A stretch of 14,053 bases of DNA from UBA4661 sp002405405. Lineage in GTDB: Bacteria; Bacteroidota; Ignavibacteria; Kapaibacteriales; UBA4661. Below, one piece after another: positions 7,810 to 14,053 of the stretch; the stretch's first letter is position 1; each line of letters opens with the position of its first letter. The notes under the pieces were generated by a model that was given only the letters and a program-made list of their open reading frames with translations, ran no database searches and was not told the origin of the DNA. The DNA is taken from NCBI GenBank assembly GCA_036847245.1, contig DAIUAL010000077.1, positions 1 to 14,053 on the forward strand, read 5' to 3'. The position numbers and the translations under genes were made by a program.

Positions 7810-8497
7810 GGGGTATGGTTTAACAGAATCATCACCGGTGCTGTCGGTTACACGTATGACAGATATGGAAATCGGCACTATTGGAAAACCACTGAATAAT
7901 GTCTTGATACGATTTGCACCTGACGGAGAAATTCTGGCTAAAGGTCCGAATGTTATGAAGGGATATTGGAATAATCCTGAAGCTACTGCTGAAGCAATTG
8001 ACAACGAAGGATGGCTACATACGGGTGATATCGGTATGATGAATGAACGAGGAAATATCATTATTACTGATCGCAAGAAAAATATTTTTGTGTCGAGTGG
8101 CGGTAAAAATATTGCACCGCAACCTATCGAAAATCAGTTGTCACAAAGCCGTTGGATCGATCAACTCCTGCTGATTGGTGAAAAGCGTGACTATATTTCA
8201 GCATTGATTGTTCCGAACTTTGAGTATATGCAGGAAGTAGCGCGTGCCAAAGGTATTGCTTTTGTTAATAATCGCGATTTGATGGAAGATGATATGGTCC
8301 TGAAAGAAATTCAACGTGATATTGACAATTTGCTCATGAATTTTTCCAAGTTTGAAAAGGTACGCAAGTTTACGCTTATCGAAAAACCATTTACCGTTGA
8401 TGATGGCGAGATGACACCCACATTAAAAATCAAGCGTAAAGTTGTGGAAGCAAAATATCAAGACTTGATTGAAAAAATGTATGAGGGTTTGGATTGA
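7730..8497 (+). CDS. Long-chain fatty-acid-CoA ligase, C-terminal part of a frameshifted gene
   Basis: This is the continuation of the same ligase in a shifted frame. It begins RVFISGGAALP and runs through EGYGLTESSPV (adenylate-binding motif), the ILAKGPNVMKGYW region, GWLHTGDIG (ATP ribose contact and hinge region) and DRKKNIFVSSGGKNIAP, ending with a complete C-terminal lid domain at 8497. All expected motifs are present, so no decay is visible apart from the frame break. This makes a recent lesion or a sequence error more likely than an old pseudogene. The open frame extends upstream to an ATG at 7490, but that part is a shadow of the N-terminal frame. If the break is real, this part has no obvious start of its own. 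Confidence 0.88.
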   Translation, partial: RVFISGGAALPNAFAEFFFAVGLNMLEGYGLTESSPVLSVTRMTDMEIGTIGKPLNNVLIRFAPDGEILAKGPNVMKGYWNNPEATAEAIDNEGWLHTGDIGMMNERGNIIITDRKKNIFVSSGGKNIAPQPIENQLSQSRWIDQLLLIGEKRDYISALIVPNFEYMQEVARAKGIAFVNNRDLMEDDMVLKEIQRDIDNLLMNFSKFEKVRKFTLIEKPFTVDDGEMTPTLKIKRKVVEAKYQDLIEKMYEGLD

Positions 8498-8621
8498 TTT
8501 TAGTGTTGCAAAATTTTTGATGATGAATTTTTACTGATTGAAGTCATGAGCTTCGTATCTTTGAAAAGGTCATTCGATTAGTTCACAATCTCTCTTGTCA
8601 GATACTTTTACAAGGACATAT

Positions 8622-8756
8622 ATGGCACTAGCACAACAACTCCTCTATGTTGTAGGAACACTCGTAACGATTGGCGTCGTAGTTTATTTTACCTTCTCTG
8701 CATGGTTGAAACATATTCGCAAAGGTAAAACAATTGTTGAAGAAGCACGACACTAA
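8622..8756 (+). CDS. Small single-helix membrane protein, unknown function
   Basis: A 44-residue open frame starts at ATG 8622 with a good ribosome binding site (AAGGA, 8612-8616) five bases upstream, one of the better sites in the window. It has one strongly hydrophobic helix (about 7-29), then a basic stretch (LKHIRKGK, 29-36) and an acidic/basic end (VEEARH). By the positive-inside rule the C-terminus should be cytoplasmic. It lies 124 bp after the acyl-CoA ligase and 22 bp before a strong hairpin, as expected for the last gene of a transcript. I do not recognise a family. Small helper subunits of respiratory or transport complexes look like this, but nothing nearby identifies a partner. 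Confidence 0.65.
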   Translation: MALAQQLLYVVGTLVTIGVVVYFTFSAWLKHIRKGKTIVEEARH

Positions 8757-8778
8757 ATGTCTTTACACAGAAGAAATG

Positions 8779-8808
8779 AAAGCCCGTATGCAAACACATA
8801 CGGGCTTT
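8779..8808 (+). terminator. Intrinsic terminator-like hairpin
   Basis: A perfect 12-bp stem (AAAGCCCGTATG with CATACGGGCTTT) encloses a six-base loop. The GC-rich core is followed by GTTGCTTTC, so the T tract is poor on the plus strand. It ends the block that finishes with the small membrane gene. Confidence 0.75.
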
Positions 8809-8984
8809 GTTGCTTTCAGAATATTTTGTAGCAAAGTCTTTCGTAAAGAGTTGTCATTGTATGGTACATACCACAGCGAAACAGACTCTTTCAATGAATT
8901 AGAACATATTCTCAAGGAGAGTACGGTTCATACTTGAGTAGGCATAAAAGAGATATAATCAAGGTGTTTAGGTACGTGTGACTA

Positions 8985-9009
8985 TTTTTTTTGAGCAAAT
9001 CAAAAAAAA
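8985..9009. repeat. T/A-rich perfect inverted repeat upstream of the regulator
   Basis: TTTTTTTTGA (8985-8994) and TCAAAAAAAA (9000-9009) are exact reverse complements separated by GCAAA. The inner TTTGA/TCAAA half-sites match those of the element at 9045-9062, so it could be a second operator. It could also simply be a bent A-tract promoter region. Confidence 0.45.
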
Positions 9010-9040
9010 CTTGACAATGTCGACTATTTTTTGAAATTTC

Positions 9041-9070
9041 TAACGTTTGAAAAAAAACAAACATTGCAAA
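9041..9070. promoter_or_regulatory. Candidate operator, copy 1 (upstream of the GbsR-type regulator)
   Basis: The core (9045-9062) is GTTTG, eight A, CAAAC, an inverted repeat 39 bp before the regulator start counted from the core end (31 bp from the element end). It aligns with 9840-9869 at 27 of 30 positions. Autoregulation is an inference. Confidence 0.55.
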
Positions 9071-9101
9071 CAAACATCAGCAATATTTTTCTACGACGTA
9101 C

Positions 9102-9800
9102 ATGTCAAAGCAATCGCTAATTCATCGGGAAATGCTACAACTCTTTGGGGAGGCATATCGAGCATTTGGTCTAAATCGCCAAATGGGAAGAATCGTAGCA
9201 CTCCTGATGCTTTCACCGGAGCCATTGTCTTTGGACGAGATTACGAAACAGCTAGGTTTGAGTAAGGGTCCGGTAAGTCAACTGACGCGAAGATTGCTGG
9301 AGCGAAATATCGTTCGGAAAGTATGGAATCCTGGCAGCAGAAAAGATTACTTTGAGATACAGCCACACTCATTTAGTAATGCGTTTGGAAACTTTGTGGA
9401 TCTTATCAAGCATAATGTTCAGATAGCAAAACATCTGATTGAAGAAATTGATCGAAGAAAAACAGAGCATATCGCCCCTGAGTTTTATGCGCGGTTAGTG
9501 GAAATGAGACAGTTCTTCGGTATGATGGAGCAGAGTTTTCATTCTTTTTTAAGTAATTGGGCACATACGCGTATCGAGTTGTATGATAACGAACTTCATG
9601 CCGATGTACTACAAGCAAAATTTTCTGAACGAGTTCGCTCGACGGTAGTCACTGAACAGTTAGAGACAGCAAAGCCAAAGACAAAAAAACGTTCGGCAAA
9701 CAAACAAGAATCGTCTTCTCAACCGTATTCTTCATCGTCAACAAAAAAACGAACACCAAGACAGCAAACAGCCGCTCGTAAAAAGAAACATTCTTTGTAA
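9102..9800 (+). CDS. GbsR/MarR-family winged-helix transcriptional regulator with a basic C-terminal tail
   Basis: It probably represses target genes by binding an inverted-repeat operator as a dimer. The winged-helix domain (about 20-87) has the GbsR-type pattern: FGLNRQMGRIVALLMLSPEP (22-41), LSLDEITKQLGLSKGPVSQL (42-61, recognition helix at the end) and VRKVWNPGSRKDYFEIQ (71-87, the wing). A helical region follows (about 95-175), likely for dimerisation or ligand binding. Residues 189-232 are an unusual Lys/Arg/Ser/Gln-rich tail ending KKKHSL, which may bind DNA non-specifically. No clear Shine-Dalgarno sequence precedes the start. It is followed by a 97-bp gap holding a copy of the putative operator, then the acyl-chain gene cassette. 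The ligand is unknown; betaine-type ligands of the founding GbsR need not apply. Confidence 0.88.
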   Translation: MSKQSLIHREMLQLFGEAYRAFGLNRQMGRIVALLMLSPEPLSLDEITKQLGLSKGPVSQLTRRLLERNIVRKVWNPGSRKDYFEIQPHSFSNAFGNFVDLIKHNVQIAKHLIEEIDRRKTEHIAPEFYARLVEMRQFFGMMEQSFHSFLSNWAHTRIELYDNELHADVLQAKFSERVRSTVVTEQLETAKPKTKKRSANKQESSSQPYSSSSTKKRTPRQQTAARKKKHSL

Positions 9801-9839
9801 GCTACATGAATCAATTAGAAAGTGTCGTTTTTGTGTTCG

Positions 9840-9869
9840 TATCGTTTGAAAAAAATCAAACATTCCAAA
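9840..9869. promoter_or_regulatory. Candidate operator, copy 2 (upstream of the short-chain dehydrogenase)
   Basis: The core GTTTGAAAAAAATCAAAC (9844-9861) is an inverted repeat with six-base arms and a six-A spacer. The element ends 28 bp before the ATG at 9898. Its near identity to copy 1 suggests that the GbsR-type protein controls the cassette from here. Confidence 0.55.
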
Positions 9870-9897
9870 TTATTCATCTTTTCAAAATGGTATAGTT

Positions 9898-10635
9898 ATG
9901 CGTTTTCATAATTCTGTTGTTATAGTCACCGGAGGAGCACAAGGAATTGGTTTAGTTACGGCGCAAGCATTTGCTCGAGAAGGTGCAACTGTTATCCTGT
10001 GGGATGTCAATGAAGAAAAGGGTGCATCAGCATTGCGTCAATTCCCCGAAGGACAATCTGCAGAGTTTATGAAAGTCAATGTAGTCAATTATGATGATGT
10101 TGCATCAGCCGTTGCAGCTGTCATTGCTCGACATCACAAGATTGATGTCTTAATCAATAATGCCGGTATTACACGTGATGCTTCATTGATGAAAATGACA
10201 TCGGAACAATGGCAGCAAGTTCTTGATGTCAATCTTACCGGAGTTTTTAATTGTACAAAAGCAGTTGTTCCGTCAATGGCAGAGCGTCAGTATGGACGTA
10301 TTCTGAATGCTTCATCGGTGGTGGGGATATATGGAAACTTTGGTCAAACAAATTATGTCGCTACTAAAGCCGGTGTAATTGGTTTAGCTAAAACATGGGC
10401 AAAAGAATTAGGTCGAAAAGGTATTACTGTCAACGTTGTTGCTCCGGGATTTATTGCGACAGAAATGATTTCAACTGTGCCGGAAAAAGTTATTACGATG
10501 ATGAAAGATCGTTCACCCCTTGGGCAGATTGGTACGCCGGAGGATATCGCACATGCATATCTTTTCTTGGCATCTAAAGAAGCTGGTTTTATTACCGGAG
10601 CTATCCTGAGTGTCGATGGCGGTTTGACATTGTAG
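9898..10635 (+). CDS. Short-chain dehydrogenase/reductase, FabG-like (3-oxoacyl-thioester reductase)
   Basis: This is a classical SDR of 245 residues that probably interconverts 3-oxoacyl and 3-hydroxyacyl thioesters. The nucleotide site is TGGAQGIG (11-18), followed by NNAG (87-90). The catalytic residues N112, S140, Y153 and K157 are all present, with PGF (183-185) and the C-terminal SVDGGLTL typical of FabG and PhaB. An aspartate ends the second strand (D36 in LWDVN), which usually indicates NAD(H) rather than NADP(H). That hints at a specialised or catabolic role rather than housekeeping FabG. No Shine-Dalgarno site is visible. The KAS III-like gene follows after 49 bp. Acetoacetyl-CoA reductase or another hydroxyacyl dehydrogenase is equally possible. 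Confidence 0.92.
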   Translation: MRFHNSVVIVTGGAQGIGLVTAQAFAREGATVILWDVNEEKGASALRQFPEGQSAEFMKVNVVNYDDVASAVAAVIARHHKIDVLINNAGITRDASLMKMTSEQWQQVLDVNLTGVFNCTKAVVPSMAERQYGRILNASSVVGIYGNFGQTNYVATKAGVIGLAKTWAKELGRKGITVNVVAPGFIATEMISTVPEKVITMMKDRSPLGQIGTPEDIAHAYLFLASKEAGFITGAILSVDGGLTL

Positions 10636-10684
10636 TTGTGTATTAGCATTAATTCATGTTGTTGTTTTTTTCTTGTGTGTTTTG

Positions 10685-11671
10685 ATGCGTAACGCATATA
10701 TCCATAGTACCGGTTCATCGCTTCCTCAACGTATTGTACCGAATACATATTTCAATGAACTCTTAGGTGAAGATGTTGATACATGGTTGCAGGAGAATCT
10801 GACCATTAAAGAAAGACGGTGGATGTCGGAGGAAGAGTCTGTTGCCGATTTATGTGCGGCTTCAGCACGCCAAGCAATGCTCCAAGGAGGCGTACAACCG
10901 GAGGATATTGACCTCCTCATTATTGCCACCGACACGCCGGAGTTTATTTCACCATCAACGGCAAGCATTGTACAGCATCGTTGTGGATTAACGAATGCCG
11001 GAACATTTGACATTAATACAGCATGTGCCGGTTTTGTTACTGCGCTCGACATTGCAACAAAATATATTCGGTCGGATGAGCACTACAACACAGTGATGAT
11101 TATTGGTGCGTATGGCATGAGTCGTTATTTAGATATTCATGATAAAAAAACAGTAACACTCTTTGCAGACGGTGCAGGGTGTGCCATTATGAAGAGTACC
11201 GACACGCCGGACGGATATCGTGCAAGTATGCTAGAAACTCGTGGAGAGTATAATGAATGGATGGGTATTTATACCGGAGCAACGAAATATCCAATAACAC
11301 CAGAACGTGTAGCACAAGGTGATCATTATTTAAAGTTTGTGAAAAAGTTCCCCAAAGAGTTGAATCCGGACATGTGGACACGATTTATTCAAACACTGGC
11401 AGCGCGCGCGGGGTATATACCGCAAGAAATTAACCATTTTTTTATGACACAAATCAATATCAATAGTATCAATGAAACACTTGATCGTCTCGCTATTCCA
11501 CGAGAGCGGTCTTATAATATCATGCATAAATATGCTTATACTGGTTCTGCTGCCATTGGTATTGCCTTGGATGAAGCAGTGCGAGAAGGCAAGGTACATC
11601 GTGGAGATATATGTTGCTTTATTGGTTCGGGTGGTGGATTAGCATTTGCCGGCTCTTTGTTCACATTCTGA
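10685..11671 (+). CDS. Ketoacyl synthase III-like protein with an altered catalytic triad
   Basis: Thiolase-fold protein of the FabH (KAS III) group. I choose ATG 10685 (328 residues); the frame extends to a TTG at 10673. The active cysteine is C114 in DINTACAGF. The C-terminal half aligns well with FabH (ALDEAVREGKVHRGD, IGSGGGLAFAGS). The catalytic His motif, normally PHQAN, reads MTQIN, placing T255 where His belongs. The Asn of the usual GNTS motif reads AYTG, placing Y285 there. Standard decarboxylative condensation uses Cys-His-Asn, so this protein probably runs another reaction: acyl transfer, condensation without decarboxylation, or a role with a partner. It has no clear Shine-Dalgarno site and ends 9 bp before the transporter. 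The substrate is unknown. Confidence 0.88.
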   Translation: MRNAYIHSTGSSLPQRIVPNTYFNELLGEDVDTWLQENLTIKERRWMSEEESVADLCAASARQAMLQGGVQPEDIDLLIIATDTPEFISPSTASIVQHRCGLTNAGTFDINTACAGFVTALDIATKYIRSDEHYNTVMIIGAYGMSRYLDIHDKKTVTLFADGAGCAIMKSTDTPDGYRASMLETRGEYNEWMGIYTGATKYPITPERVAQGDHYLKFVKKFPKELNPDMWTRFIQTLAARAGYIPQEINHFFMTQININSINETLDRLAIPRERSYNIMHKYAYTGSAAIGIALDEAVREGKVHRGDICCFIGSGGGLAFAGSLFTF

Positions 11672-11680
11672 TGGCATAAA

Positions 11681-13021
11681 ATGATGGATACTCAGCAACA
11701 TTCATTACAACAACCTTTAGATTCTCTTCGCCCTGCCGCCTATGCATGGTATGCTTTATGGCTGTTGCTGATAGTCTATGTACTAAATTTTCTTGATAGA
11801 ACATTGATTTATATGTTGTTCCCACCGATCCGTAAAGAGATGGTGCTTACGGATTTTCAGTTAGCACTGCTAGGAACAACATCATTTGTGATCTTCTATA
11901 CTCTTCTTGGTATTCCATTCGGTAGGCTTGCGGATATATATTCTCGTAAAGTAATTATTGCCGGCGGACTTGCTGTCTGGAGTTTCTTTTCAGGTGCAAC
12001 AGGATTTGCAACCAATTTTGAAACCATTTTTTTCTGCCGTGTTATGGTAGGAGTGGGGGAAGCGGCACTGGGACCGGCAGCATTATCACTTCTTGCGGAT
12101 TATTTTCCTCCAACAATGCGTGCAACTGCTCAAAGCATATACTCAGCCGGTATCCCTTTAGGAGCCGCAAGCGCGTTTTTTTTGGGAGGTTTCATTGCGC
12201 AGCATCTTGGATGGAGAGAAGCATTTTTTATCCTTGGATTTCCCGGTATAGTACTCGCCATGTTTGTCTTTAATCTTCGTCATCCTGTCACCGTCTATTC
12301 ACATCAAATAGTGCCTGACAAACAGGTCCTACAGAATATACATCCCGAGTTTCAGCAAGAGGTGCCGCCTCATCAAGGAATTGTACAAGAACTTCGTACA
12401 ATTATTACCATACCTGCACTCTTATGGCATTATGTGGGATATGCAGTTTTCACTATTGCAACAAATAGTCTTTCGATTTGGATGCCACTGTATTTATCGC
12501 GTCAATACGGAATGGCGCTATCTGATATTGGTTTGCTGGCAGGAATTGCCATGCTCGTTGGTGGCGGTACGGCAACAATGGCTGGGGGATACTTGTCGGA
12601 TATGCTCTATCGGCGGCGACGTGGCGGTCGAATGATTTTTTCTGCAATCAGTGCATTACTGTGCGCTATTCTATGGTTAATTCTTCTCAGCAACTATCAT
12701 TTTGGTGGTAGCATGACAGTCGTCATCACGACATACATTCTCTTAGCCGGATTAGGATTGATATGGCTTGGACCAAGCTTTGCCGATGTTCATGATATTG
12801 TTGGTGTACGTTTGCGGGGTCTGGGAGTAGGTGTCTTTTTTTTCTTTACGAATATCATCGGATATGGGATTGCACCGCCTTTGGTTGGCAGACTGAACGA
12901 TGCTCTTGGTGGTACGACTGATCCTTCGATGATGTCGTTTACTTTGTTGGTATGTCCTCTTGCATCGGTCTTAGCGGCACTGCTGTTATGGCGTGGTGCT
13001 GTACGCGTTGAAACAACATAA
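11681..13021 (+). CDS. Major facilitator superfamily transporter, Spinster-like
   Basis: A 446-residue inner-membrane protein with about 12 predicted helices. The first helix region has the NFLDRTLIYMLFPPI pattern common in Spinster-like and sugar-phosphate-type MFS proteins. The loop between helices 2 and 3 has the MFS motif A variant GRLADIYSRK. RVMVGVGEAALGPAALSLLADYFPP follows in the pattern of helices 4-5. A second motif A-like loop (GYLSDMLYRRRRGG) marks the start of the C-terminal half. It starts at ATGATG (11681), nine bases after the KAS III-like gene, with no Shine-Dalgarno site, so translational coupling is likely. Spinster relatives move lipids such as sphingosine-1-phosphate or lysophospholipids, and others move organic acids. 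Given its neighbours, export or uptake of an acyl-chain product is plausible but unproven. Confidence 0.92.
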   Translation: MMDTQQHSLQQPLDSLRPAAYAWYALWLLLIVYVLNFLDRTLIYMLFPPIRKEMVLTDFQLALLGTTSFVIFYTLLGIPFGRLADIYSRKVIIAGGLAVWSFFSGATGFATNFETIFFCRVMVGVGEAALGPAALSLLADYFPPTMRATAQSIYSAGIPLGAASAFFLGGFIAQHLGWREAFFILGFPGIVLAMFVFNLRHPVTVYSHQIVPDKQVLQNIHPEFQQEVPPHQGIVQELRTIITIPALLWHYVGYAVFTIATNSLSIWMPLYLSRQYGMALSDIGLLAGIAMLVGGGTATMAGGYLSDMLYRRRRGGRMIFSAISALLCAILWLILLSNYHFGGSMTVVITTYILLAGLGLIWLGPSFADVHDIVGVRLRGLGVGVFFFFTNIIGYGIAPPLVGRLNDALGGTTDPSMMSFTLLVCPLASVLAALLLWRGAVRVETT

Positions 13022-13064
13022 TTCACGATATGTATCATAGTCCATACTCCTTGTTGTAGATAAT

Positions 13065-14053
13065 ATGAATCAATGGAATTGGATAGAGCGATGGGCAATG
13101 TATGCACCCAACAAACAAGCGATTCGCGAGTATGAAACGAATCGCGCTCTGACATATGCTGAATTTCATTATTGTATTCAATCGTGTGCAGAGTGGCTCT
13201 TCAGCGAACTAAAGGATAGTGGTGGTGTTCGCCGTATTGCCGACTGCAAAGGTATTCGTATTGCACTCTATGCAGAAAATTCGTTGGAGCATTTTATCCT
13301 GTTTGGAGTAGCACAGCATATCGGGATTATTCTCGTTCCTATGAATTATCGTTCTGCCCAACCTGAAATTGAGTATTGTCTGAACGATGTTGCACCATCG
13401 CTGGTGATTGTTGAAAACAAGTTTTCATCAATACTCAATAAATGCTCTATATCGCAAGAACGAGTGATCCCATTGGAAGATTTTCAACAAAATCTTGCAA
13501 TGTGGAGGCAGCGGTATCATGAACATGGTATGCGTAGCAGTAATATCTTGGATCGGGATTTGTACCCGAGTATTCATGAGCATGACACTGCGATGATTCT
13601 TTATACGGGTGGAAGTACAGGACTGCCAAAAGGAGTTATGTATACGCATGGAATGGCATTGTGGAATAGCATCAATACAGGATTAAGACTGAATATAACA
13701 GAGCAAGATCATACCATTACGTGCTTGCCATTATTCCATACCGGCGGCTTTCATGTCTTATCAACGCCTTTTTTGCACCACGGAGCTTCACTTCTCTTGA
13801 TGAAATCATTTTCTCCGGAACTTGTTGTTCGTTTGCTTGAAGAAGAACGGGTAACACTGTTCATGGGAGTGCCAACAATTTTAAAAATGATGGCGCAAAC
13901 CGAAGCATTTCAAACGGTATGTCTTCAGCATTTACGTTATTTCATTGTTGGTGGTGAACCAATGCCTGTTCCTTTAATCGAAACATGGCAGAATGAGAAA
14001 GGAGTTGCCTTTCGGCAAGGATTTGGTATGACAGAAGCAGGACCAAATTTATT
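13065..14053 (+). CDS. Acyl-CoA ligase / AMP-dependent synthetase (partial, C-terminus beyond window)
   Basis: The ATG is at 13065 and the frame is open to the right edge (329 codons). It is an adenylate-forming enzyme of the ANL superfamily: ALTYAEF near the start, the P-loop as YTGGSTGLPKG (180-190, Gly in place of the more common Ser), LPLFHTGGFH, MGVPTILKMM, and GFGMTEAGPN (319-328) for adenine and acyl binding. The second half of the large domain and the C-terminal lid lie outside. It resembles medium-chain or aryl-acid CoA ligases more than the long-chain enzyme at 6658-8497, but the substrate cannot be read from this fragment. It begins 43 bp after the transporter and probably shares its transcript. 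Nothing in the visible part is broken. Confidence 0.92.
   Translation, partial: MNQWNWIERWAMYAPNKQAIREYETNRALTYAEFHYCIQSCAEWLFSELKDSGGVRRIADCKGIRIALYAENSLEHFILFGVAQHIGIILVPMNYRSAQPEIEYCLNDVAPSLVIVENKFSSILNKCSISQERVIPLEDFQQNLAMWRQRYHEHGMRSSNILDRDLYPSIHEHDTAMILYTGGSTGLPKGVMYTHGMALWNSINTGLRLNITEQDHTITCLPLFHTGGFHVLSTPFLHHGASLLLMKSFSPELVVRLLEEERVTLFMGVPTILKMMAQTEAFQTVCLQHLRYFIVGGEPMPVPLIETWQNEKGVAFRQGFGMTEAGPNL

Larger units (their letters stand above)
8757..9101. other. Intergenic region between the small membrane gene and the GbsR-type regulator
   Basis: About 345 bp. From left to right it holds a strong hairpin (8779-8808), an isolated TATAAT (8954-8959) without a well-spaced -35 box, a T/A-rich perfect inverted repeat (8985-9009), a consensus-like TTGACA (9011-9016) without a convincing -10 box, and the inverted-repeat element shared with the dehydrogenase gene (9041-9070). 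The plus-strand frame at 8734-8937 crosses the hairpin and is not credible. Confidence 0.6.

Noticed and set aside
8552..8578. Third copy of the operator (TTTGAAAAGGTCATTCGA)
   Set aside because: It shares only the first half-site and A tract; the second arm TCAAAC is absent.
8734..8937. Plus-strand 67-codon frame after the small membrane gene
   Set aside because: It overlaps the small gene end and reads through the terminator hairpin; no recognisable motif.
8954..8959. Isolated TATAAT as the -10 box of the regulator gene
   Set aside because: No -35-like hexamer at 16-18 bp upstream, and it is about 140 bp from the start codon with other candidates closer.
9898..10635. Sepiapterin reductase completing a biopterin pathway with the PTPS-folE pair
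   Set aside because: The protein fits FabG/PhaB-type reductases better, lies 5 kb away behind its own regulator, and is grouped with acyl-chain genes.
1..14053. Mobile element, CRISPR array, toxin-antitoxin pair or tRNA
   Set aside because: I saw no transposase or integrase motif, no regularly spaced repeats, no paired small toxin/antitoxin frames and no tRNA cloverleaf on either strand.

Overview
This window is an AT-rich bacterial chromosome segment with genes on both strands and no rRNA, tRNA, CRISPR array, transposase or integrase that I could recognise. Many start codons lack a clear Shine-Dalgarno sequence, there is a complete MotA/MotB stator pair, and an animal-type 6-pyruvoyl-tetrahydropterin synthase sits next to GTP cyclohydrolase I. 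Together these suggest a flagellated member of the Bacteroidota/Chlorobi/Ignavibacteria-Kapabacteria neighbourhood. That placement is an inference of modest confidence.

Minus-strand block, 1-3216: motA, motB and a response regulator with a C-terminal HD-GYP-like domain, probably one operon read from right to left. The regulator runs off the left edge. Its receiver domain looks intact, but the HD-GYP part has lost the residues that normally bind metal and hydrolyse cyclic-di-GMP, so it is more likely a sensor or adaptor than a phosphodiesterase. A 430-bp gap (3217-3646) separates this block from divergent plus-strand genes. The minus strand of the gap holds hydrophobic reading frames without a good start.

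Plus-strand block one, 3647-8808: a PTPS homologue overlapping folE (pterin synthesis), a low-molecular-weight protein-tyrosine phosphatase, murQ (N-acetylmuramate 6-phosphate etherase, cell-wall recycling), and a long-chain acyl-CoA ligase whose frame is broken at a short C-rich insertion. The block ends with a 44-residue one-helix membrane protein and a strong hairpin that probably terminates transcription.

Plus-strand block two, 8985-14053: a GbsR/MarR-type repressor, a FabG-like short-chain dehydrogenase, a ketoacyl synthase III-like protein that keeps the active-site cysteine but has lost the usual His and Asn, a Spinster-like major facilitator transporter, and the start of an acyl-CoA ligase cut by the right edge. 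The four enzyme and transport genes are packed with gaps of 49, 9 and 43 bp. A nearly identical 30-bp element containing an inverted repeat (GTTTGA-N6-TCAAAC) lies 31 bp before the repressor start codon and 28 bp before the dehydrogenase start codon. The simplest reading is that the repressor controls both itself and the acyl-chain cassette. This regulator-operator-cassette unit is the best candidate here for an undescribed system; its product is unknown.
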